64,000 nucleotides of DNA, taken from positions 248,001 to 312,000 of the forward strand of contig JAJYUH010000002.1 in NCBI GenBank assembly GCA_021792635.1. The letters run 5' to 3'. The first letter of the stretch is position 1. Each line of letters begins with the position of its first letter. Shown piece after piece: positions 18,633-25,323 of the stretch. The notes under the pieces are model-generated. The model worked only from the letters and a program-made list of their open reading frames with translations, was not told the origin of the DNA and did no database searches. A program made the position numbers and the translations under genes. The DNA is from Natronospirales bacterium (GTDB taxonomy: Bacteria; Pseudomonadota; Gammaproteobacteria; Natronospirales; REEB76).

Positions 18633-18638
18633 TATAGT
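18633..18638 (+). promoter_or_regulatory. -10 element (TATAGT) for hicBA
   Basis: TATAGT lies 35 bases before the hicB ATG, and a GGGAG ribosome-binding site (18662-18666) follows. No good -35 is seen. Unlike the other toxin-antitoxin loci here, this one has a normal leader. Confidence 0.4.
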
Positions 18639-18673
18639 ATTGCCACTGTGATTTGTACCTCGGGAGATGCCCC

Positions 18674-18880
18674 ATGGAATTCAAGATAGAACATGAGCAG
18701 GAAGCGGACGGACGCTGGCTGGCTGAAGTACCGGAACTCCCAGGCGTGCTGGCGTACGGGAGCAGTCCCGATGAGGCCATGTCCAAAGCGGAAATTCTCG
18801 CGTTGCGAGTCTTGGCGGACCGGCTGGAACACGGCGAGAACGGCCCGCAATCGATACGGATTTCCGTCGCCGCGGCATGA
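18674..18880 (+). CDS. hicB: HicB-family antitoxin
   Basis: A 68-residue protein with the HicB fold: an N-terminal strand pair MEFKIEHEQEADGRWLAEVPELPG and helix SPDEAMSKAEILALRVLADRL. It is short and lacks an added DNA-binding domain. The ATG overlaps the following hicA as ATGA. The order is antitoxin first, the reverse of many HicAB loci. It should bind and block HicA. Confidence 0.8.
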   Translation: MEFKIEHEQEADGRWLAEVPELPGVLAYGSSPDEAMSKAEILALRVLADRLEHGENGPQSIRISVAAA

Positions 18881-19089
18881 GCCAGTGGCCGGCGATCAAG
18901 GCCAAGCGCCTATTGGCTGCCTTGTTGCGTCTCGGGTGGCGAGTAAAACGGGAAACCGGATCTCACAAGGTGCTGACGCGGCCAGGCTGGCCGGACTTCG
19001 TGTTTGCCTTTCACAACAGCGAAGAGATCGGCCCGCGCATGTTGGCGCGCATTGCCCGACATACGGGCCTTACACCAGATGACATTTAG
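18877..19089 (+). CDS. hicA: HicA-family mRNA interferase toxin
   Basis: A 70-residue protein of the small dsRBD-like HicA class: KAKRLLAALLRLGWRVKRETGSHKVL, with the active-site histidine in GSHK, then FAFHNSEEIGPRMLARIARHTGL. HicA cleaves mRNA when free. Intact, and coupled to hicB. Confidence 0.82.
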   Translation: MSQWPAIKAKRLLAALLRLGWRVKRETGSHKVLTRPGWPDFVFAFHNSEEIGPRMLARIARHTGLTPDDI

Positions 19090-19102
19090 ATTCCGTAGAG
19101 CA

Positions 19103-19175
19103 AGGATCAAACTCTACACATCACGGAATCGCTTCACAAACCATCTGCCGGCATCGGAGGTGCTTGTCCGGGGAA
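19103..19175 (+). pseudogene. hsdM 3'-end remnant, copy 1 (short)
   Basis: The sequence around TCACGGAATCGCTTCACAAA is shared with 20772-20931 and 21371-21510. It encodes RFTNHLPASEVL, resembling the start of the C-terminal helix of type I methylase subunits, then diverges. It lies just behind hicA. Confidence 0.45.
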
Positions 19176-19219
19176 TCTGCGCGCATTACGCGGCTACGCC
19201 CCGTACACCTGAATAGTGG

Positions 19220-19463
19220 ACGATAGCGTCGCATCGCTCGTGATGGCCGGTACGGTCCCGGCGTCCCGGCCACTCGCTCCAGCGACGGCCCATTCCTTTG
19301 CTGCGGCACGCCCGGCGTTCGGAAACCGTTACTTCGCACGGTTTCCTCCACCCTGGCTTTACGCCCCGGCGCGGCCTTCGCACCACGCGGACGCTGTGCT
19401 ACGGCCGCTGGGGCTACCGCAGGCTCTTCGCCTCGGCGCTTCGCGCCTTCCCTGGCTCATCGT
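19220..19463 (-). mobile_element. 244-bp structured element, copy 1
   Basis: Identical over 244 bases to 43918-44161. Ends read ACGATAG...CTCATCGT, a short terminal inversion. On the minus strand it contains strong hairpins: GGCGC-GAA-GCGCC near its 5' end, GGAAACCGT...ACGGTTTCC in the middle and GGCCGG...CCGGCC near the 3' end. It has no convincing protein. It lies next to a Fic remnant. Strand is given as that on which the folds look RNA-like; this is inference. Confidence 0.75.
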
Positions 19464-19573
19464 TGGACGGACAGGACTATTTCGCTACGGTACAGGCGGG
19501 GCTGGACAAGAACTATGCCCCAATGGAGCAGCTATTCGCTGAGATTATCGAGCGGAGCCTTGCGTCGTCGTGA
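19463..19573 (+). pseudogene. 3' remnant of a Fic-family gene
   Basis: The last 36 codons read DGQDYFATVQAGLDKNYAPMEQLFAEIIERSL, matching the C-terminal helices of Fic/Doc-type proteins. The catalytic HPFxxGNGR region and everything upstream are absent; the 244-bp element adjoins its left edge. A dead leftover. Confidence 0.55.
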
Positions 19574-19735
19574 ATGGCTTTGTTGCTTCGCCTTCTTCCA
19601 GCATGCGCACGATCGAGGCGATCGGGGCCCGGTCTCAATGGCGGTGGAGCTGGCAACGCTCGCAATCAGCGCCTTGCGGAATTTCTCCGGGTCGCGCAGA
19701 TACGGGTTGGTCTCGACAAGTGGCCTTCTTTCCAT
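19545..19735 (-). pseudogene. Small antitoxin-like gene, frameshifted
   Basis: From ATG 19735 the frame reads LVETNPYLRDPEKFRKALIASVASSTAIETG and then breaks near a GGGCCCC run; another frame continues IVRMLEEGEATKPFTTTQGSAR to TAA. The start resembles small proteins found next to toxin genes, but I cannot name the family. It overlaps the Fic remnant tail to tail by 29 bases. Confidence 0.45.
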
Positions 19736-19768
19736 GATGGGGATTATAGCAGGCCGCAGTGTTACAAC

Positions 19769-19853
19769 GTTTAAGGATCAGAGCTATTAAACGCCTGGCA
19801 GTCGCACCGGCGTGGCGGACATAAGGACTGGATTCCGGCTCGACGGCCGGAAT
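19769..19853 (+). repeat. Dispersed repeat A, copy 2
   Basis: Second copy of the 86-bp block at 18251-18336, beginning GTTTAAGGATCAGAGCTATT and ending with the same CCGGCTCGACGGCCGG palindrome. About 1.5 kb separate the two copies, which lie in the same orientation. Confidence 0.8.
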
Positions 19854-20038
19854 AACTCCTCCGGGGCAGACCACATTTTCCCGATTGACAGTATTAGTCT
19901 CCGTCGTTTCCCCGGCCTGAGCGAGTGGCGGGCCGCCCGCGCTTGCCTGGCGCGACCCGGCGTTGGAGCATGCGGGCGATTGCATCCTGGAACCAAACAT
20001 TGCCCGGCACATAATTGCAGTGGGTGGTGCGCTGGATG

Positions 20039-20326
20039 TTATGCAGCCCGCCGCACCCGCAGATCCACTCGCAGGCCGGCCAGGCTTGCCAGGTTCACCA
20101 GGGCATCCAGGCTGAATCTATCGATGCGGCCGCGCAGCAGGTCGTTGAGCCGCGGCTGGGTGATGCCCAGCTGTTCGGCTTTCTCGCCCTGGGTGCCGGT
20201 TTGATGTTGCACGCGCTCCTGGAGTGCGATCATGATCTCCGCGCGCACCTTCATGTTGGCCGCCGCGCCTCGGGTCTTTTCCAGGGCATCCCACACGCTG
20301 TTGAATTTCTTTACTGGCATATTCAT
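20039..20326 (-). CDS. HigA-type HTH antitoxin
   Basis: A 95-residue XRE-like protein: KVRAEIMIALQERVQ, then the helix-turn-helix QGEKAEQLGITQPRLNDLLRGRI and FSLDALVNLASLAGLRVDLRV. This is the HTH_37-type partner of Gp49/HigB-like toxins. The ATG at 20326 overlaps the stop of the broken toxin gene as ATGA. Intact; likely represses the shared promoter. Confidence 0.85.
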   Translation of the reverse strand: MNMPVKKFNSVWDALEKTRGAAANMKVRAEIMIALQERVQHQTGTQGEKAEQLGITQPRLNDLLRGRIDRFSLDALVNLASLAGLRVDLRVRRAA

Positions 20327-20648
20327 CTCCTCAATAATTCTGCTAATCGCCGTTTAGCAATTTCAATGTCTGTTTTAGTTGTACGCGGTGTCTTTTTCTT
20401 GAAGGCATGCAATACATACACGGCGTCTTCGAGTTTGGCGATATAATATAGATGACCCGATAGGCGCCGCCTGCATCTCTGACGCGTATTTCCTGGACTC
20501 CAGTGCCTACGGTGGATAGCGGCTTGAAGTCGTCCGGCATCAGGCCGCGCTGAACCCTGTTCAGCTAAAAACCGGCCTGGTGGCGGGCTACATCCGGAAA
20601 CGCCCGTAACTCGTCCAATGAGTTGCCCAGGAAGGCGATGGGTTTCAT
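20323..20648 (-). pseudogene. HigB-like (Gp49) toxin gene with nonsense and frameshift
   Basis: The start MKPIAFLGNSLDELRAFPD is clear. The frame then hits TAG after HQAGF where Gln is expected (AGYQLNRVQ in the family), and further on four extra bases (TATA within ATCTATATTATATCGCC) shift the frame before the conserved VYVLHAFKKKTPRTTK segment, which reads in another frame up to TGA 20323-20325. Two independent lesions make the toxin inactive. The antitoxin gene overlapping its end stays open. Confidence 0.85.
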
Positions 20649-20655
20649 GTCGGCA

Positions 20656-20675
20656 AGTATATCAAAAATGATATA
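20656..20675 (-). promoter_or_regulatory. Predicted promoter/operator of higBA locus 2
   Basis: On the minus strand TATACT (20661-20656) ends seven bases before the toxin ATG, so the message would be leaderless. The overlapping perfect palindrome ATATCA-AAAA-TGATAT (20659-20674) is a good operator candidate for HigA. Confidence 0.6.
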
Positions 20676-20762
20676 AATATCCAGTTGCCAATGCGCAGGG
20701 CCGGTTTCGCACAAGGCATAGAGCACTCAGCCGTGTGCGCAGGAACTCGCACCCCATGGCAC

Positions 20763-20931
20763 TGGGAAGTCGGGTCAGACTCGACAAATCACGGTATCGC
20801 TTCACAAACAATCTGCCGGCACCAGGCGTGATTGCCCGGAAATCGTTGCCGGCCTGGAAGCGGCGCTGGAACCGTTCCGCGAGCTTGCGAATGATCTCGA
20901 CGGCGGCGCCGCCAACCCACAGCCTGAATGA
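20763..20931 (+). pseudogene. hsdM 3'-end remnant, copy 2
   Basis: Reads RFTNNLPAPGVIAR, then after a one-base loss EIVAGLEAALEPFRELANDL and a natural stop at 20929-20931. This matches the C-terminus of type I methylase subunits (pattern VIAxEIVxDLEAALEQF). The block from GGGAAGTCGGGTCAGACTCG is shared with copy 3 at 21371. Between 20932 and 21098 nothing else is recognised. Confidence 0.6.
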
Positions 20932-21098
20932 GTCCCAATGGGCAGGAGCGGCAATGCACACCGCGGCTGCGAGCGCAGACACTGCTTTGGTGCCACCCGA
21001 CGTTTGGATATGCCGGTCCCATACGGTTTGAACAACAGATGGGATTAGCTTAGGGTGGTGCCTAAAAACCGGCGGCAGTCGAATCGGCAGAATATGCC

Positions 21099-21359
21099 AT
21101 GAAAAAACTCAGGCACGAGACCGAACTGGTCCATGAAGCGATCCTGGCGGGAGTGAAATACGCCGAGAAACGCGGTGCCGCCATCTTCGAGCCCACGGAT
21201 TCCGCCGCCGACAAGATTCTTTATATTTACCGTTTATTGGTTCACGACAAGATTATCCAGCCACTGCCGGAGGACCAGGTCTCGCAACAGTCCATGCGCC
21301 ACAAGCTGGCCATCTGGTATAGCAAGCAACTCCCAAAAGACCATCCCTTGTTGAATTAA
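21099..21359 (+). CDS. DUF5062-like small protein
   Basis: An 86-residue protein with a pattern I associate with the DUF5062 family: MKKLRHETELVHEAILAGV, YAEKRGAAIFEP, a conserved IYRLLVHDKIIQPLPEDQ, MRHKLAIWYSKQLPKDHPLL. Length and conserved end agree with that family. Function unknown. It is the one ordinary-looking chromosomal gene inside this stretch of remnants, flanked on both sides by hsdM 3' fragments. Confidence 0.7.
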   Translation: MKKLRHETELVHEAILAGVKYAEKRGAAIFEPTDSAADKILYIYRLLVHDKIIQPLPEDQVSQQSMRHKLAIWYSKQLPKDHPLLN

Positions 21360-21370
21360 GGCCAGCACTT

Positions 21371-21510
21371 TGGGAAGTCGGGTCAGACTCGACACATCAC
21401 GGAATCGCTCCACATACCACCTGCCGGAACCGGGCGTGATTGCCCGGGAAATCGTGACCGGCCTGGAAGCGGTACTGGAGCAGTTCCGCGAGCCTGCGAA
21501 TGATCTCGGC
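21371..21510 (+). pseudogene. hsdM 3'-end remnant, copy 3
   Basis: Continuous frame PGVIAREIVTGLEAVLEQFREPANDLG, the best preserved of the three type I methylase C-terminal fragments. It joins, tail to tail at about 21511, the 3' end of a remnant of an S41 protease on the other strand. Confidence 0.65.
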
Positions 21511-21740
21511 GGCGGGTGCGGATGGTGGTTGGGATAGGGCGGGCGCGGATACACCGGCGGCGGATGCGTCTGCAACTCCTGCAGCAGCACCTCCACCGCT
21601 TTTTCCAGCTGCGGATCGTGGCCTTCGCGCACCAGCTTGGGATCCTGCCAGACTTTGATGTCCGGGGCGATGCCGTGGTTCTCCACTTCCCAGTGGCCGT
21701 GCAGTCTGCAGATGGCCCAGCGCTTGACCGATGAGAGGTG
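21511..21740 (-). pseudogene. 3' remnant of an S41/tricorn-like protease, copy 1
   Basis: On the minus strand ENHGIAPDIKVWQDPKLVREGHDPQLEKAVEVLLQEL and a Pro/His-rich tail PRPPYPNHHP match the C-terminus of S41 family peptidases (pattern ENxGxxPDxxV...DPQLEKA). The catalytic part is gone. Related to the fragment at 22494-22672. Confidence 0.6.
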
Positions 21741-21752
21741 TCACCTTACACT
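21724..21752 (+). promoter_or_regulatory. Predicted promoter of higBA locus 3
   Basis: TTGACC (21724-21729), 17-base spacer, TACACT (21747-21752). The start of transcription would fall on the ATG at 21759. Confidence 0.65.
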
Positions 21753-21758
21753 ACCCAC

Positions 21759-22037
21759 ATGATCCGTAGCTTCCGGCATAAGGGACTGAAGCGACTCTAC
21801 CGGAACGATGACGGGTCGAGGGTCCAATCCGCGCACGTCGAACGGCTGAAGGACATCCTCGTGCGCCTGGACGCGGCGACCAAGGCTCAGGACATGAATC
21901 TGCCGGGTCTCAGGTTGCATCCGCTCAAGGGCAAACGGAAAGGGATCTGGGCAGTGTCCGTCGACGCGAATACTCGCGTGACGTTCGGATTCGATGGTGA
22001 GGATGTGGTGGACGCAGACTACGAGGACTATCACTAG
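21759..22037 (+). CDS. higB: HigB toxin (plasmid killer family)
   Basis: A 92-residue RelE-superfamily RNase: MIRSFRHKGLKRLYR, HVERLKDILVRLDAATKAQDMNLPGLRLHPLKG, IWAVSVDANTRVTFGF and DVVDADYEDYH. The RIxF-type strand and terminal DYH are typical of HigB/YoeB-like killer proteins that cut mRNA on the ribosome. ATG 21759 is selected over an upstream in-frame codon because of the family N-terminus. Intact; paired with the higA 51 bases downstream. Confidence 0.9.
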   Translation: MIRSFRHKGLKRLYRNDDGSRVQSAHVERLKDILVRLDAATKAQDMNLPGLRLHPLKGKRKGIWAVSVDANTRVTFGFDGEDVVDADYEDYH

Positions 22038-22088
22038 TCCCTGTCCGGTTGGCAGGAGTGGAGCGCATATGTGTATTGGAGGTGTGTC

Positions 22089-22385
22089 ATGGCCATGAAG
22101 AACCCGCCGCATCCTGGTGGAGTGATCCGGCGTCTGTGTATCGAGCCCTTGGGTTTGACCGTGCGGGAAGTCGCCGACGGACTCGGGGTATCCCGGAAGC
22201 AGCTGTCGGATCTGCTGAACGGGCATGCGAGCATTTCGCTCGAAATGGCATACCGGCTATCTGTCGCATTCGGCGGGTCGCCGGAGTCCTGGATGCGCCA
22301 GCAGCTCAATTATGATTTGGCGCACGGTGACCGGGAAATCCTCCCGCGGATCGAAGAAGAGGTCGAGAGGCTCAAAGTGGCGTAA
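22089..22385 (+). CDS. higA: HigA antitoxin
   Basis: A 98-residue XRE protein of the standard HigA type: [54 protein letters not shown], then [17 protein letters not shown] 22089 or 22095 may be used. It neutralises HigB and autorepresses. This is one of only three intact toxin-antitoxin pairs in the island. Confidence 0.9.
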   Translation: MAMKNPPHPGGVIRRLCIEPLGLTVREVADGLGVSRKQLSDLLNGHASISLEMAYRLSVAFGGSPESWMRQQLNYDLAHGDREILPRIEEEVERLKVA

Positions 22386-22446
22386 GAATGCACCCCCCGC
22401 TTGTGGGCGCCAAGAACCTTAAGGCGCAAATCGGATGCGTCTAAAA

Positions 22447-22473
22447 AAGGCCGCTCTTTAAGAGCGGCCTTTT
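22447..22473. terminator. Bidirectional terminator behind higBA
   Basis: An 11-bp perfect stem AAGGCCGCTCT / AGAGCGGCCTT with a TTA loop, flanked by A and T runs on both sides. Confidence 0.85.
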
Positions 22474-22493
22474 GATTTACCGGCATTGCGACG

Positions 22494-22672
22494 TCAATGG
22501 ATCGGCGGCAAGTACGGATGGTGGTTGGGATACGGCGGGCGCGGGAACACCGGCGCAGGATGCGTTTTCAGTTCCCGCATCAGCACCTGCACGGTTTTTC
22601 CCAGTTGCGGATCGTGACCTTCGTGCGTGAGCTTCGGGTCCTGCCACACCTGGATGTTGGGCGCGAGTAGTC
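22494..22672 (-). pseudogene. 3' remnant of an S41/tricorn-like protease, copy 2
   Basis: Minus-strand frame ending VFPRPPYPNHHPYLPP with a natural stop (22494-22496); upstream VWQDPKLTHEGHDPQLGKTVQV parallels copy 1 at 21511-21740. Only about 55 codons remain. Its left side abuts GC-rich inverted repeats. Confidence 0.6.
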
Positions 22673-22675
22673 GGG

Positions 22676-22785
22676 ACGCCGGCCTGCCTGTGCGTCGCAC
22701 GCAGACAGGTAGCGCGCAAGCAGGCACGCAGACAGGGATCATACCGGCCGCCTGCCTGCCGCAGGCAGGTCACGGGCGACGCGAC
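22676..22785. repeat. GC-rich inverted repeats
   Basis: Repeated words ACGCAGACAGG (22699 and 22725), an imperfect hairpin CCTGTGCGT...ACGCAGACAGG and a second hairpin CCTGCC...GGCAGG (22754-22770). No coding potential. They separate the protease remnant from the ATPase remnant. Confidence 0.55.
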
Positions 22786-22795
22786 GCAATCGATC

Positions 22796-22915
22796 TATCA
22801 CGGCAATGTGTGGAACGCGGCGGAACCAATGCGCTCATTGGGGCTGAGCGAGCCGACGGTGAGGCGCTATCTGGATTTGCTGACCGGCCTTTTTATGGTG
22901 CGACAGCTTCAGCCG
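22796..22915 (+). pseudogene. Remnant of an AAA ATPase with DUF4143 domain
   Basis: A continuous frame YHGNVWNAAEPMRSLGLSEP followed by TVRRYLDLLTGLFMVRQLQP is the winged-helix start of DUF4143, found in ATP-binding proteins of the AAA_14 type. Both the ATPase part and the C-terminus are missing. Confidence 0.65.
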
Positions 22916-22952
22916 GGGAGAATCCATGTATGCCGAGCGCATGGTGCCGGTT

Positions 22953-23936
22953 TCAGCTCCGGTTTTCTGAAGTTCCGGCGGCGAACTGTTCCCGCAAGTG
23001 CAAGCTGATGCGCCCCGCCAGCCACAGGTTCGGGTGCAGGAGCGAGCCGTTCACGAAACCCACGTGACCGCCTTTTTGGCTGAGTTCCAGCGTGACGGCG
23101 GGAGACAGTTCCTCCTCGCGCGGCACGGAAGCGGTGCTCATGAAGGGATCGTCGGCAGCATGCAGAATCAGGGTGGGCACGCGGATGTTCTTGAGAAAGA
23201 AGCGGCTGCTGCAGCGCGTGTAGTAATCGTCCGCATCCCGGTAGCCGTGCAGCGGGGCGGTGAGTTTGTCGTCGAATTCCCGGAAGGTGCGGATTTTGCC
23301 GATGTCGGGCAAGGGGAAGGGCGCCTGGACCTGCCTGAATTTCCGGATGGAGGAGCGGCGCATGCGTCCCAGCAAGGACCATTTATAGATCCGTGACATG
23401 CCTTGCTCAATGGCTCGTGAGGCATCCGCCAGATCGAAGGGCACAGACACCGCCACCGCCGTCGCCAGGCGGCCGGCATGGTGGCTCTCGCCCAGCCACT
23501 TGAGCAATACATTGCCGCCCAGGGAATACCCCACGGCCGCCAGGGGGGTATCGGGTTCCTGCTGCTTCAGCAGCCCGGTGACATATTCCAGGTCCTGGGT
23601 GAAGCCGGAGTGGTAGCCGATGGACAGACGGTTGGGTTCGCCGCTGCAGCCGCGGAAATGGGGCAGGGCGCCGCGGTAACCCATGTCGTGGAGGCGTTGC
23701 AGAATCCGGGAGGCATAACGGGACTTTATTGAGCCTTCAAGACCGTGCAGCACGATGACGATGGGTCCGGCGCCGCCCAGGGTCCAGTCCACATCAATGA
23801 AATCCCCGTCCGGCAGTTCCAGGCGTTCACGACGGACTTTGACGCGCGGCGGTGGATAGAAAACATTGGGAAAGACCGTCTGCAGGTGGGGGTTGCTCAG
23901 CAACCGGCTGGGTTTGAAGTCGCTGTTGACGATCAT
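22953..23936 (-). CDS. YheT-family alpha/beta hydrolase
   Basis: A 327-residue cytoplasmic hydrolase of the YheT family. Typical features: NPHLQTVFPNVF near the N-terminus, the oxyanion region VLHGLEGSIKSRY, nucleophile elbow GYSLGG with Ser138, the acid in LHAADDPF and the histidine in QKGGHVGFV. Substrate unknown. It marks the right border of the accessory island, as its 3' end is next to the DUF4143 remnant. The gene itself is intact. Confidence 0.85.
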   Translation of the reverse strand: MIVNSDFKPSRLLSNPHLQTVFPNVFYPPPRVKVRRERLELPDGDFIDVDWTLGGAGPIVIVLHGLEGSIKSRYASRILQRLHDMGYRGALPHFRGCSGEPNRLSIGYHSGFTQDLEYVTGLLKQQEPDTPLAAVGYSLGGNVLLKWLGESHHAGRLATAVAVSVPFDLADASRAIEQGMSRIYKWSLLGRMRRSSIRKFRQVQAPFPLPDIGKIRTFREFDDKLTAPLHGYRDADDYYTRCSSRFFLKNIRVPTLILHAADDPFMSTASVPREEELSPAVTLELSQKGGHVGFVNGSLLHPNLWLAGRISLHLREQFAAGTSENRS

Positions 23937-24251
23937 GCTGGTCTCTTTCTCGATCCCGTGTTGATCACCTGGCGCTCATTGATGGCTGAAGCGATCCGGT
24001 CCGCCTGGCAGAAGGCCGTCTTGGCGCAATTTTGCGATTATCACGGCTGCCGGCCGTTACCGCAAAACGGCAGGGCCGTACCGTGCCATCCTGGAGCACC
24101 GCATTACCCGATAACACGCATTCATTTTGTTGCGCTGCGAGAGGATGCGCGCGCGGCAGCCCGAATGCTGGCTCCATCCGCAAGATAAAATCATCGAAAA
24201 TCATAAAATAATATCTATTTTTATCATATAGATATGAATAATTCCTAATAT
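23937..24251. other. Gap with AT-rich stretch, no gene seen
   Basis: About 315 bases between the hydrolase start and the gluQ stop. The last 70 (24182-24251) are very AT-rich with short inverted repeats, unlike the surroundings. The overlapping frames are shadows. Confidence 0.4.
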
Positions 24252-25169
24252 TTATTCTAGTACGATTTTCTGCGTCTGCGACCCCGACATTCGCATGGGC
24301 CGCCAGTGACTTACGCCCCAGTGGAGCAGTTCCGTGACCGTGGATCCGCAAAGCTCGGGTGGCGGCTCCTGGCGCAGGAATGCAAGGACCTGAAACAGGA
24401 GTACGGGTGCGCGCGCGTCGTTTACCGCTGCGGCATGGGTTTGTTTGCTCAATTTTTCGCCCGCCGCGTTGACCGCCGCCGGCAGGTGCATATAAATGAG
24501 TGGGGGCAGATGCAGCAGTCGCTGTAAATAAAGCTGGCGCGGCGTGGATAGCAGCAGATCGGCGCCGCGCACCACGTGGGTGATGCCCTGGAAGGCGTCG
24601 TCCAGCACCACGGCCAGTTGATAGGCGAAGCCGCCGTCGGCACGGCGGATGACGAAATCTCCGACTTCTTTTGCCAGGTGCTGCCGGACCGGACCCTGTA
24701 TGGCATCGTCGAAGGAGAGCATTTCGCCCTCGGCCGCATGCAAGCGGATCGTCCGGGCCGGCCTGCCCGGTGGCAGACCGTGACGGCAGGTGCCCGGATA
24801 CACGGGCCCTTCCAAACCCCGCAAGCCACTGTCGGCGATCTCGGTGCGGCTGCAGGCGCAGGGAAAGGTCAGTCCCGCGGCCAGGAGCCGTTCGACGGCG
24901 GCCTGGTAGGCATCGAGGCGGGTGTGCTGGTAAAGCACCGCGCCGTCCCAGTGGAGACCGAAGGTGTCGAGGCTGCGCAGGATGGCGGCGGCTGCGCCCG
25001 GCGGCTCCCGCGGCGGGTCCAGATCTTCCATGCGCAACAGCCATTGGCCGCAGTGGGCGCGGGCATCGAGGAAGCTGCCCACCGCCGTCGCCAGGGAGCC
25101 AAAATGCAAAGGCCCGGTGGGCGAGGGCGCGAACCGGCCTCTATAAGAAGGTGAGGGGGTGGCAAGCAA
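24252..25169 (-). CDS. gluQ: Glutamyl-Q tRNA(Asp) synthetase
   Basis: A truncated GluRS-like enzyme that glutamylates queuosine at the wobble base of tRNA-Asp. The core begins YRGRFAPSPTGPLHFGSL (HIGH-type motif), with the zinc residues Cys-x-Cys in FPCACSRTEI and YPGTCRHG, and a KLSKQ motif in place of KMSKS. It lacks an anticodon-binding domain, as usual. The start is uncertain: no ATG lies close; TTG 25169 gives about 305 residues, the normal length, but no ribosome-binding site is clear. It lies directly behind dksA, a common pairing. Confidence 0.9.
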   Translation of the reverse strand: MLATPSPSYRGRFAPSPTGPLHFGSLATAVGSFLDARAHCGQWLLRMEDLDPPREPPGAAAAILRSLDTFGLHWDGAVLYQHTRLDAYQAAVERLLAAGLTFPCACSRTEIADSGLRGLEGPVYPGTCRHGLPPGRPARTIRLHAAEGEMLSFDDAIQGPVRQHLAKEVGDFVIRRADGGFAYQLAVVLDDAFQGITHVVRGADLLLSTPRQLYLQRLLHLPPLIYMHLPAAVNAAGEKLSKQTHAAAVNDARAPVLLFQVLAFLRQEPPPELCGSTVTELLHWGVSHWRPMRMSGSQTQKIVLE

Positions 25170-25323
25170 GAGATGAGGCGTTGGAAATCCAGGGGGAGGT
25201 GCGGGCCGCGGTATCAGCAATCGAGGTGTGGAAGGGAGCTCGAAGAAAGAGCGGGTGATTGGAAAGCTGCGGGTACCCTTTAGAAGCCTCACCCCCACTC
25301 ATTTTCTCAGGCCTCACCTCTTT

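Noticed and set aside
18269..18850. 193-residue minus-strand frame
   Set aside because: Overlaps repeat A and hicB antisense, no recognisable domain.
22676..22785. Possible CRISPR-like repeats
   Set aside because: Only two short imperfect repeats with no regular spacers; hairpins explain them better.
24252..25298. Longer GluQ start at ATG 25298
   Set aside because: It would add ~43 unconserved Pro-rich residues ahead of the family N-terminus.
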